A DNA stretch of 15,655 nt from UBA1731 sp963626295 (lineage in GTDB: Bacteria > Verrucomicrobiota > Kiritimatiellia > RFP12 > UBA1067), in NCBI GenBank assembly GCA_963626295.1, contig CAVFWS010000042.1, positions 1-15,655 on the forward strand. The letters are read 5' to 3'. The notes under the pieces were generated by a model that saw only the letters and a program-made list of their open reading frames with translations, ran no database searches and was not told the DNA's origin. The position numbers and the translations under genes were made by a program. Shown here one piece after another: positions 1 to 7,267 of this stretch; the stretch's first letter is position 1, and each line of letters opens with the position of its first letter.

Positions 1-96
1 GTAGTGGTAGAGCGTCCCCTCCATCGCCTCGGCGTAGATCTCCAGGTCGCGCATCGCCAGAGATTCGAAAAGCAGGCCGAAATTTGTCCATATCAA
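1..96 (-). pseudogene. 5'-truncated DUF4143-family ATPase fragment (partial, runs off left edge)
   Basis: Read on the minus strand, one frame encodes a peptide containing LFESLAMRDLEIYAEA followed by GTLYHY. This closely resembles the start of the C-terminal DUF4143 region of the common bacterial AAA-type ATPases annotated 'ATP-binding protein, DUF4143'. The ATPase domain that should precede it is absent. The frame is closed by a TAA at 115-117, only about 20 bases upstream of the first recognisable family residues, and the only in-frame start is a TTG at 94-96. A well-placed ATG at 89-91 with an AGAGG Shine-Dalgarno is in a different frame. This looks like a gene decapitated by deletion and joined to a promoter region. 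The rest lies outside the window, so a shortened functional gene cannot be excluded. The family match is from recognition, not a search. Confidence 0.55.
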
Positions 97-113
97 GCCT
101 CTTTTCGGCGAGT

Positions 114-143
114 ATTATAGCATATCTCGCGAGACGCCGTCAG
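114..143 (-). promoter_or_regulatory. Extended -10 promoter upstream of the DUF4143 fragment
   Basis: On the minus strand TATAAT (114-119) is preceded directly by TGC (120-122), an extended -10. A CTGACG (138-143) lies 18 bases upstream and matches the -35 consensus at four of six positions. Transcription should start near 107, leaving a short leader with AGAGG just before the ATG at 89-91. Confidence 0.55.
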
Positions 144-151
144 TCGACTGA
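140..151. repeat. 12-bp perfect palindrome (possible operator)
   Basis: TCAGTCGACTGA is a perfect palindrome that overlaps the -35 region of the minus-strand promoter at 114-143. A dimeric repressor could bind there, but this is inference from position only. The intergenic stretch 120-249 also holds a 12-bp hairpin (TGCGC-TT-GCGCA, 211-222) and a TAATCT/AGATTA inverted repeat near 165-190. No gene is seen in it. Confidence 0.35.
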
Positions 152-235
152 TATGATTTTTAATCTTCAGGTGATATAGATTAGAAAGTTTTGCTGATAC
201 GCTTTTCAAATGCGCTTGCGCACCGGCCCAATCCT

Positions 236-251
236 TCAACCTCTCAACCTC
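236..251. repeat. Tandem octamer TCAACCTC x2 at the end of mlaD
   Basis: TCAACCTC occurs twice head to tail at 236-243 and 244-251, running into the mlaD stop codon (minus strand, 250-252). The same octamer recurs singly at 5680-5687 and 9420-9427. In those two places it reads GAGGTTGA on the coding strand, just ahead of a start codon, where the GAGG part can act as a ribosome binding site. Confidence 0.6.
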
Positions 252-1272
252 AGAGTGCGCCGCCGATGAGGGATCCGAACGAGCTGATCGGCGTAGTGTC
301 GCGGTAGTTGTCCACGATTTGGCGGACATCCTTCAGCAGTTCCGTCACTTCGTCATACAGCCTTGAGTCTGCGGACAGCTTCCCCAAGGTACCCTCTCCG
401 CGCTCCATTCGCGATGCGACCTTCGCGAGGTCGCCAGACGCGGCGGCAAGCCTCTCCACGAGCGCAGAGGTGTCCGCGGCGAGCCTTTCGTCCCCGGCGA
501 GTTTCGCGAAAAGCCCATTGCCGTCCCTCAGCTTCGCCGTCACGTCGCGGATGTTTGCGATGGAGGCCTTGAGGTCGTCGTATACCGCCTCGTCGCCGGA
601 GAGGAGCTTGCCGACCGTACCCTCTCCGCGCTCAAGCCGGGTTGATATTGACTTCGCCGCTGCGGCGGTATCCTTCAGGTCGCGGTAGAGCGTCTCGTCC
701 GAAGAAAGCAGCTTGCCGACCGTACCTTCGCCGCGCTCTATGCGCGACATTACGGAGTTAAGCCTCTCCGCAACGGCCTCTACGTTCGTGATGATGCCCT
801 TCACGCCGCCATCGGCTGTAATCTCGCCCACGCTTCTCGCGATCCGACCGAGATCCCGCATCCAATCCATCGGCGGCTCGCCGCGAAAGACCGTAGTCTC
901 AAGCGGGAGCGGGTTGCCGACACCCTCCTCCAGGAGGAGATAGCTTCCGCCGAGCAGGGACATGGACGCTACCGATATGCGGTAGCCATCGCGCAACACG
1001 ACGTCCGAAGCGACCCTCACGGTCATGGTGACGTTCGTCCCGCCGAGGTCGATGCCGTCTATCACGCCAACCTTCATGCCTCGGTACATCACGCTGTCGC
1101 GCTCCTTCAGTCCGCCAACGTCCGAAAACTCTATCTTCACGGGGACTTTCGTGCGCCCGACAAGTATGTCCACGCCAGATATGACAATGGTGAAGTAGAC
1201 GAGCAGCGCGAGCACCGCCGCCATGAATATCCCCACGATCGTTTCGGAAAAGACTTCGTTCCTCTTCTTCAT
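250..1272 (-). CDS. mlaD: MlaD-type MCE-domain lipid-transport protein
   Basis: 340 aa. It is the substrate-binding MCE subunit of an Mla-type ABC lipid transporter, anchored in the inner membrane with its bulk in the periplasm. Residues 11-32 form one hydrophobic membrane helix. The MCE domain spans about 40-130 (VPVKIEFSDVGGLKERDSV, then YRGMKVGVIDGI, and the LLGGSYLLLE segment). The tail, about 175-315, carries four copies of a repeat built on RGEGTxGKLL followed by an acidic patch and a leucine-rich helix. They lie near 177, 211, 247 (degenerate, GNGLFAKL) and 287. Similar repeats occur in other bacterial MCE proteins and probably form a helical or coiled extension. Its ATG overlaps the mlaF stop in an ATGA, so the two are translationally coupled. 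Neither MlaC nor MlaB is seen next to it. Confidence 0.88.
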   Translation of the reverse strand: MKKRNEVFSETIVGIFMAAVLALLVYFTIVISGVDILVGRTKVPVKIEFSDVGGLKERDSVMYRGMKVGVIDGIDLGGTNVTMTVRVASDVVLRDGYRISVASMSLLGGSYLLLEEGVGNPLPLETTVFRGEPPMDWMRDLGRIARSVGEITADGGVKGIITNVEAVAERLNSVMSRIERGEGTVGKLLSSDETLYRDLKDTAAAAKSISTRLERGEGTVGKLLSGDEAVYDDLKASIANIRDVTAKLRDGNGLFAKLAGDERLAADTSALVERLAAASGDLAKVASRMERGEGTLGKLSADSRLYDEVTELLKDVRQIVDNYRDTTPISSFGSLIGGAL

Positions 1273-1961
1273 ATCTCTCCTTTGCCCGCAGACACGAACT
1301 CGCGCACCTCCGGGATGTCTGACGCGACAAACTCCGCCGGCGTGGCGACCAGCGCCACGTGGCCATTGTCAAGCATGAGTATGCGGTCGGCGATCGAGCA
1401 GGCGCCTGCGAGGTCGTGCGTGACCACAAGGCTCGTAATCCCCTGCTCCGCGTTCAACCGCCTTATGAGCCGGTAGATCGTCCGGGACGTGACGGGATCC
1501 AGCCCCGACGTCGGCTCGTCGTACAGGACCGCATCCGCATTGCGCACTATCGCGCGCGCGAGCCCCGCCCGCTTTACCATGCCGCCCGATATCTCCGACG
1601 GATACCTGTCGGCCGAGTCCTCCATCCCCACGGCCCGCAAGGCGTTTCCCACGAGCCTGCCTATCTCGTCGTCGCCGAGGCTGGTGGTCTCCCTCAGCGG
1701 CAGGGCGACGTTCTCGCGCACGGTGAGCCATGCGAGCAGCGCACCGCCCTGGAAGAGATAGCCGATCCTCGCCCCGTCCCTTACCGTGACAGTCCCGGAA
1801 TCAGGCGTAAGAAGCCCAACGATGTGCTTCAGCGTCACAGACTTGCCCGTTCCCGAAGGCCCCACTATCGCCAATATCTCGCCATCGGCAACCTCAAAGC
1901 TCACGCCGGCAAGCACCTGCCTGTCGCCAAAACCCTTATGCACATCGTCAAACCGTATCAT
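1269..1961 (-). CDS. mlaF: MlaF-type ABC transporter ATPase
   Basis: 230 aa, the usual length for a single ABC ATPase domain. It powers lipid transfer by the MlaE permease on the cytoplasmic face of the inner membrane. All motifs are present: Walker A GPSGTGKS (34-41), Q-loop Q71 in YLFQGGALL, signature SEISGGMVKR (122-131), Walker B VLYDEPTSGLD (145-155) and the switch histidine H182 in VVTHD. The SGGM signature, with Met and basic residues after it, is typical of the MlaF branch rather than of sugar or amino-acid importers. It begins 5 bases after the mlaE stop codon and overlaps mlaD by 4 bases. No strong Shine-Dalgarno precedes it, so translation probably depends on coupling to mlaE. Confidence 0.92.
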   Translation of the reverse strand: MIRFDDVHKGFGDRQVLAGVSFEVADGEILAIVGPSGTGKSVTLKHIVGLLTPDSGTVTVRDGARIGYLFQGGALLAWLTVRENVALPLRETTSLGDDEIGRLVGNALRAVGMEDSADRYPSEISGGMVKRAGLARAIVRNADAVLYDEPTSGLDPVTSRTIYRLIRRLNAEQGITSLVVTHDLAGACSIADRILMLDNGHVALVATPAEFVASDIPEVREFVSAGKGEI

Positions 1962-1965
1962 GGCA

Positions 1966-2745
1966 TCAGAAATCGAAGTAGAACAATCTGGTAATCATGT
2001 ACCCGAACATGAGTATGAGCAGGAACGATACGATCACGCTGCGCTGCGTCGCCCGCCCGACGCCCACGGCGCCAAGCCTCGACTCGAATCCCTCATGGCA
2101 CGACACCGTGCATATTATCACCCCGAACACCGTCGCCTTCAGGAGACCCGTGAAGAGATCCTTCGGCTCCGCTATGGACATCGCACTCGCAATGTACTGC
2201 GCAAACGGGACGTTGAGCTGGGTGTACCCCACAAGCCCGCCGCCGATCACGCCAAGGATGCAGGCATAGAACGCCAGTATCGGACTCATGACGAGCAGCC
2301 CCACCATGCGGGGCGCGACGAGGTAGCGTATCGGCGGGATGGACATTATCTCAAGCGCGGCCACCTCGTCGTTGACGGTCATGGTGCCCAGCTCCGCCGC
2401 CATTGCGGAACCCACGCAGGCGGATAGGCATATCCCCGTGACGAACGGGCCCATCTCGCGTATGAGGGTAATCATCACGGCGGCGCCAAGGTACATCTCC
2501 TGATTGAACTTGCTGAGGGCCAGTCCAACCTGCAGCCCCAGTATCATGCCCGTGAACAGCCCGACCACCGTAATGACCGGAAGAGTGCGTATGCCTGTGG
2601 AGTACAGGTGGAACAGCATCGACCGACGCGCATCGCCATTGGCCAGCACATGCGGCAGGTAGGCAAACGACTCCACCATCAGCCGCCCGGCACGACCGAT
2701 GCGGGAGAAGATGTTCGATCCATTATCGTCCGTCGATATTTTCAT
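1966..2745 (-). CDS. mlaE: MlaE-type ABC transporter permease
   Basis: 259 aa. It is the integral inner-membrane permease of the Mla lipid transporter. Family landmarks are the amphipathic N-terminus (FSRIGRAGRLMVES, 13-26), REMGP (96-100) and the conserved cytoplasmic segment AELGTMTVNDEVAALEIM (117-134). Several hydrophobic helices lie at about 55-80, 100-120, 145-175, 200-215 and 236-256. I chose the ATG at 2745. A longer reading to 2829 would run through the promoter and into the divergent lipoprotein gene, and its extra residues do not look like the family. The -10 box ends 12 bases before this ATG, so the leader is only about five bases. It is the first gene of mlaE-mlaF-mlaD. Confidence 0.9.
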   Translation of the reverse strand: MKISTDDNGSNIFSRIGRAGRLMVESFAYLPHVLANGDARRSMLFHLYSTGIRTLPVITVVGLFTGMILGLQVGLALSKFNQEMYLGAAVMITLIREMGPFVTGICLSACVGSAMAAELGTMTVNDEVAALEIMSIPPIRYLVAPRMVGLLVMSPILAFYACILGVIGGGLVGYTQLNVPFAQYIASAMSIAEPKDLFTGLLKATVFGVIICTVSCHEGFESRLGAVGVGRATQRSVIVSFLLILMFGYMITRLFYFDF

Positions 2746-2757
2746 CGATGTCGGCGT

Positions 2758-2766
2758 ATTATACCA
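2758..2766 (-). promoter_or_regulatory. Extended -10 promoter of mlaEFD (near-leaderless)
   Basis: On the minus strand TATAAT (2758-2763) is preceded by TGG, giving an extended -10. No good -35 is seen at 16-18 bases. The expected start of transcription is near 2751, about five bases before the mlaE ATG at 2745. Confidence 0.65.
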
Positions 2767-2797
2767 AACTTTAGCGGGTCCACGTCCGATGCGTTTC

Positions 2798-2806
2798 TGA
2801 TATAAT
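2798..2806 (+). promoter_or_regulatory. Extended -10 promoter of the lipoprotein-hisC operon (leaderless)
   Basis: TGA-TATAAT at 2798-2806 is an extended -10. Only seven bases separate it from the ATG at 2814, so transcription should begin at or within a base or two of the start codon. No ribosome binding site can fit. It lies back to back with the mlaE promoter, with about 34 bases between the -10 boxes. Confidence 0.65.
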
Positions 2807-2813
2807 ATGCGCC

Positions 2814-3338
2814 ATGAAACGAACCTCACTCCCGCTTGCGGCGATTGCGCTTGCCCTGCTTGCCGGATGCTACAGCATGGACATCGCGACCACGGAATCC
2901 CTCAGGGCCTCCGCGCCAAGTCCCGACGAAGGGAAGCCATTGGAGCACGTTGTCGTCTCCAACTACGGCTGGTACCTGTTCCATGCGTTCCCCTTGGCCT
3001 GCGGCAACGCCAAGCCCGGCGCATTCTTCCCGTTTAAGATATTTTCGGACCAGGTTTCGCCTGGGCTTCTGCACGACAGGCTGATGGCGCATGCCGCCGC
3101 CATCCATGCGGATGCGAAAGACCTGGTGTTCTTCCGCAACGAAAAAGTACTCTACGACATACCAGGCCTGAACATCCCGGTCCCGATCCCCTATCTGCTT
3201 ACCTACCGCGAAATACAGTTCTCCGCCGTACTCACGCAACGGAAGGAATCCGCGCTGCCAGACGCCGCAAAAAAGAGGAGGGCCGTGGAAGAGATGAACC
3301 AGCTTCTCGATAGGCTCAACCCGGAGGGCGGCAAATGA
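2814..3338 (+). CDS. Predicted lipoprotein, N-x-G-W-x-LF family (paralogue 1)
   Basis: 174 aa, not a family I can name. A basic start, a hydrophobic stretch and the lipobox LAGC (Cys19) mark it as a lipoprotein, probably attached to the inner or outer membrane and facing the periplasm. The mature part has the motif LEHVVVSNYGWYLFHAFPL (43-61) followed by a small-residue loop ACGNAKP, then helical and beta segments and a proline-rich patch IPVPIPY. It ends in a charged helix. The next gene encodes a shorter relative with the same motif in the same place. Its stop overlaps that gene's start in an ATGA. It is transcribed away from mlaEFD from an adjacent divergent promoter, so a role in the envelope is plausible but unproven. 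Confidence 0.82.
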   Translation: MKRTSLPLAAIALALLAGCYSMDIATTESLRASAPSPDEGKPLEHVVVSNYGWYLFHAFPLACGNAKPGAFFPFKIFSDQVSPGLLHDRLMAHAAAIHADAKDLVFFRNEKVLYDIPGLNIPVPIPYLLTYREIQFSAVLTQRKESALPDAAKKRRAVEEMNQLLDRLNPEGGK

Positions 3339-3715
3339 GACGCCTTTTCGCCACAATGGCCGTGATCGCCTGCGCGGGATGCGCCACGGTGCATACGGCA
3401 AACGACTACCATGGCATGGGGATCGAAGACGGGGAGACGCCCATCGAGACGGTGGAGATAGAGAACGCCGGATGGCTCCTGTTCAAGTTCATACCTCTCG
3501 GCAGCGGCGACCCGCTCGCCCCGAACAGGTGCTCGAGCAAGCTGTTCCAGAACACGGTCACGCTCCAGAACAACCTTGAGATGCTCGAGGATGAGATGGA
3601 GCGGGTGAACGCGACCCGAGTGGCGAACCTCACGAGCCGCAAGACGGACGAGAGCATACTTTGGATACTGCTTTCGCGCACGGCATACCACACAAGCGCA
3701 GTGCTGCTGAAATAG
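3335..3715 (+). CDS. Predicted lipoprotein, N-x-G-W-x-LF family (paralogue 2)
   Basis: 126 aa. A short signal peptide ends in CAGC (Cys16), a slightly atypical but acceptable lipobox. The mature part carries IETVEIENAGWLLFKFIPL (37-55) then GSGDP, which lines up with the corresponding stretch of the preceding gene. Downstream segments also align: SKLFQNTV against FKIFSDQV, the following helix, and TSRKTDESI against FFRNEKVLY. This supports a tandem duplication followed by divergence. It overlaps the upstream gene by four bases (ATGA) and lies 33 bases before hisC. I do not recognise the function. A membrane-associated periplasmic role is inferred from the lipobox alone. Confidence 0.8.
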   Translation: MRRLFATMAVIACAGCATVHTANDYHGMGIEDGETPIETVEIENAGWLLFKFIPLGSGDPLAPNRCSSKLFQNTVTLQNNLEMLEDEMERVNATRVANLTSRKTDESILWILLSRTAYHTSAVLLK

Positions 3716-3748
3716 GCACACCCCATAAGGCAATTTTGGAAAACAAAG

Positions 3749-4810
<1,062 letters not shown>

Positions 4811-4819
4811 TGGGATAAG

Positions 4820-4845
4820 GCGCCGTCGCTACCGGAATACGGCGC
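4820..4845. terminator. Inverted repeat at the convergent end of hisC and the methyltransferase gene
   Basis: GCGCCGT (4820-4826) and ACGGCGC (4839-4845) form a 7-bp GC-rich stem with a 12-base loop. It spans the methyltransferase stop codon and lies 9 bases after the hisC stop. There is no T-run on either side, so intrinsic termination is uncertain. Confidence 0.3.
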
Positions 4846-5677
4846 GGCAGTAGATTCCAGACGGGCAGGGAAGGGATCGGCCCTCAAGGAGCATTTCGCC
4901 TGTCTCTACCTTGGCGGACGGAAACTGCTGGCCGATTACGTTCGCCGCCACCGTGCAGGACAGGCCCGGCGTGTGCGACGAGAACAGCACGAACATCGGA
5001 GCGTCCGAAAGTATCGCCTTCACGAGCGAGAGCGTCTTCTTGAGGTCGCGCTCAATCCTGTACATCTCCCCGTTCGCGCCACGGCCAAACGTAGGCGGGT
5101 CGAAGACCACGGCGTCGTAGCGGCGGCCTCGCCTGATCTCGCGCTCCATGAACTTGTGCGCGTCGTCCGTTATCCAGCGGATCGGATGCTCCTTCAGGCC
5201 GTTCAGCGCGGCATTGTCCCGCGCCCACTGGACCATGCCCTTCGAGGCGTCAAGGTGGCACACCGAAGCGCCGCCAAGCGCCGCCGCCATCGTGCTTCCG
5301 CCCGAATACGCGAAGAGGTTAAGCAGGGACGGGTCGCTCTCCGCCCCGGAACGATTCTGCACGGCGCCGCGCACCGTCTCCCGGATCCACTCCCACTGGG
5401 CACGCTGCTCGGGGAAGATGCCAAGGTGGCCAAAATCGGTCCCGCTCAGGCGGAACCTCATTCCGGCGGTCTCGATCGTCCATTCCTTCGGCAATGCCCC
5501 GCGGTTGTGCCAATGGTTCCCGTCCTCGCGGTCGAATGTAGCCGTAGCGCGGTTCCATTCCATCGGGTTCTCGGGCTGCCACAGCGCCTGGGAGCATGGA
5601 CGGACGAGCGACACGCTGCCGAAACGCTCGTATTTCCTTCCGTTGCCGGAATCCATCAGCTCATAGTCGTCGGGCAT
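4829..5677 (-). CDS. Class I SAM-dependent methyltransferase (RlmK/RlmI-like rRNA methyltransferase family)
   Basis: 282 aa. The Rossmann-fold methyltransferase core shows motif I LLNLFAYSGGSTMA (118-131), acidic D143 in HLDAS, and the catalytic-region motif VVFDPPTFGRG (190-200). LGIFPEQRAQWEWI (85-98) precedes the core and is characteristic of the COG1092-type rRNA cytosine methyltransferase group. The N-terminal 70 residues lack an obvious PUA or THUMP domain. The likely substrate is 23S rRNA, but the exact base cannot be read from sequence. I chose the ATG at 5677 because GAGGTTG just upstream overlaps the alr stop codon and acts as its Shine-Dalgarno. The longer start at 5725 would overlap alr by 40 bases. 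It is the last gene of its operon and converges on hisC. Confidence 0.8.
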   Translation of the reverse strand: MPDDYELMDSGNGRKYERFGSVSLVRPCSQALWQPENPMEWNRATATFDREDGNHWHNRGALPKEWTIETAGMRFRLSGTDFGHLGIFPEQRAQWEWIRETVRGAVQNRSGAESDPSLLNLFAYSGGSTMAAALGGASVCHLDASKGMVQWARDNAALNGLKEHPIRWITDDAHKFMEREIRRGRRYDAVVFDPPTFGRGANGEMYRIERDLKKTLSLVKAILSDAPMFVLFSSHTPGLSCTVAANVIGQQFPSAKVETGEMLLEGRSLPCPSGIYCRAVFR

Positions 5678-5685
5678 CGTCAACC

Positions 5686-6807
5686 TCAGCAGTATCTGCG
5701 TTCCACGCGATTGCCAAACGAGCATATTATGTCGTAGGCATGGGTTCCCTTGAGCGCCGCCCAGTCATCGGGCGTTATGGCGAATTTCCCCGAACCGCCA
5801 AGCGCAACCACCTCGTCGCCGGGCTTCACGCCTTGCGCCTTCGAGACGTCAACGGTCGTGTAGTCCATCGAGATGCGCCCAATGACGGGACACGGCACTC
5901 CGCCGATCAGCACGTGGCCGCGGTTCGTCAGGGCAAGCGGCAGGCCGTCCGCATAGCCTGCGGAGATCGTCGCGACCCGCGTCGGCTTAGAGAGACACCA
6001 TGTGCGGCCGTAGCCGAGGGTCGTCCCCGCCGGCAGAATGCGAACCTGCGCCACACGCGTCTTGAGCGTAAGCACCGATTCGAGCCGGAGGGCGCGACGC
6101 CCGTTGGGGTCGAAGCTGCCATGGAGGTTGATGCCCGTGCGCACGATGTTGAACGGCGGACGGTGCGCGGCGGGGAAGTTGTTGATCGCATCCGAGGCGG
6201 CTATATGCACCTTCCTGAAGGTGATGCCGTCTTTCGCGACATCCATCAGTATGGACTTGAACACGGCGATCTGGTCGTTGGCGAACCCGTCGGCGGGATC
6301 GTAGGCCGTGGGGCAATGCGAGAATATCCCCTCGCAGTCGAGGTTGCGCAACGCCTTCACCTCGCGTATCGCCTGCGGGGCGTCAGCGGCCAATATGCCG
6401 AGGCGTCCCATTCCAGTGTCGATCTTGAAATGCACCGTGGCCTTGCGCCCGAGCTTCCTCGCGGCTTGGTCTATGAGCCTTGCCGTAGGCACGTCGATGA
6501 CGGGCAACGTGACCCCGGCCTCCACCATGGGACCTATCTCGTCAGGCAGGACAGACGAAAGTATCTGCACGGGCTTGCCGAACGGCAACAGCTGCAGAGC
6601 CTCATGCGGCTCCGCGACGCCAAAGCCGACGCAGCCGGACTTCACAAGCGCGGCGGCGTACGGCCCAACCCCAAGTCCATAGGCGTTGGCCTTCAGCACG
6701 CACAGCACCTTCGCCGGCTTCACCGCCTCGGCGATCTTGCGATAGTTGGCGCGAAGGCGGCCAATGTCCACCTCTACCCAAACACGCCTCTGAAGCGACT
6801 GCCCCAT
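5686..6807 (-). CDS. alr: Alanine racemase
   Basis: 373 aa from the ATG at 6807; a GTG at 6819 would add four residues. It is a PLP-dependent enzyme that interconverts L- and D-alanine, supplying D-alanine for peptidoglycan in the cytoplasm. The N-terminal TIM-barrel motif VLCVLKANAYGLG holds the PLP lysine (residue 39 of this start). KIDTGMGRLG and the GIFSHCPTA segment follow. The C-terminal domain carries TLGYGRTW with the catalytic tyrosine (residue 266), AGYADGLPLAL and GRISMDYTTVDV. All catalytic residues are present. It lies 59 bases after the upstream lipoprotein gene and eight bases before the methyltransferase ATG, fitting one transcript. An uninterrupted antisense reading frame here is a GC-driven shadow. 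Confidence 0.93.
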   Translation of the reverse strand: MGQSLQRRVWVEVDIGRLRANYRKIAEAVKPAKVLCVLKANAYGLGVGPYAAALVKSGCVGFGVAEPHEALQLLPFGKPVQILSSVLPDEIGPMVEAGVTLPVIDVPTARLIDQAARKLGRKATVHFKIDTGMGRLGILAADAPQAIREVKALRNLDCEGIFSHCPTAYDPADGFANDQIAVFKSILMDVAKDGITFRKVHIAASDAINNFPAAHRPPFNIVRTGINLHGSFDPNGRRALRLESVLTLKTRVAQVRILPAGTTLGYGRTWCLSKPTRVATISAGYADGLPLALTNRGHVLIGGVPCPVIGRISMDYTTVDVSKAQGVKPGDEVVALGGSGKFAITPDDWAALKGTHAYDIICSFGNRVERRYC

Positions 6808-6866
6808 ATCCGCACGCACCGCCTTAACCTACTTCATGTCGCGGCAAACCACAAAAGCGAAATGCC

Positions 6867-7205
6867 TCACTTGCCCACGCCTATGCTCTCTGGCTTTACG
6901 CCGTTGGCCTCGAAGCCAGCCTTCGCAATGGCCATCTCGATGTTCTTCTTCGCGAGCTGCATCGAATCGTAGCGCAGGAACAGTTTCCTGGAGGCGCGGT
7001 CGAACCTGAGCGAAGACTTGTCGATGCCGCCAAACATCGCAAGCGACTGCCTGATGGCGGACTCGTTGTCCGCCGACAATGCGGGGATCGACACCTCGAA
7101 GTCCCGCACGTCGGTGCGGCGGCAGCCCGAAGAGAGCGCACACGCCGCAATGGCGGCAAAGGCGACCGCCACCCTAAGATTTCCCCCAAAAGATGCCTTG
7201 ACCAT
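6867..7205 (-). CDS. Lipoprotein with a heavy-metal-associated (HMA)-like domain lacking CxxC
   Basis: 112 aa from the ATG at 7205, which has an AAAGGACGG Shine-Dalgarno. An ATG at 7223 would add six residues. The signal region ends in LSSGC (Cys28), a probable lipobox. The mature part, about 35-102, has the order and spacing of a ferredoxin-like HMA domain: FEVSIPALSADNESAIRQSL, then GGIDKSSLRFD, KLFLRYD, and a final helix NIEMAIAKAGFEANG. In metal-binding HMA domains the first loop carries CxxC. Here the equivalent positions are SADN (44-47), so copper or zinc binding by the usual site is unlikely. It lies between the DUF1846 gene and alr in one orientation. The domain call is by pattern and needs a profile search. 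The function is unknown. Confidence 0.65.
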   Translation of the reverse strand: MVKASFGGNLRVAVAFAAIAACALSSGCRRTDVRDFEVSIPALSADNESAIRQSLAMFGGIDKSSLRFDRASRKLFLRYDSMQLAKKNIEMAIAKAGFEANGVKPESIGVGK

Positions 7206-7267
7206 GTTTTGCCGTCCTTTCATGAAACCGCCACGCGAATCCGATTGCGACACCTGCCCCGCAACGG

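Noticed and set aside
161..200. AT-rich inverted repeat (TAATCT/AGATTA) as terminator of mlaEFD
   Set aside because: The stem is weak and the T-run is on the wrong side for minus-strand transcription.
2746..2829. Longer MlaE start at 2829
   Set aside because: It would run through the mlaE promoter and into the lipoprotein start, and it adds residues unlike the family.
5596..6972. 458-codon open frame on the plus strand opposite alr
   Set aside because: It spans the alr gene and parts of both neighbours with low-complexity Arg/His/Gly composition. Alr has all its catalytic residues on the other strand.
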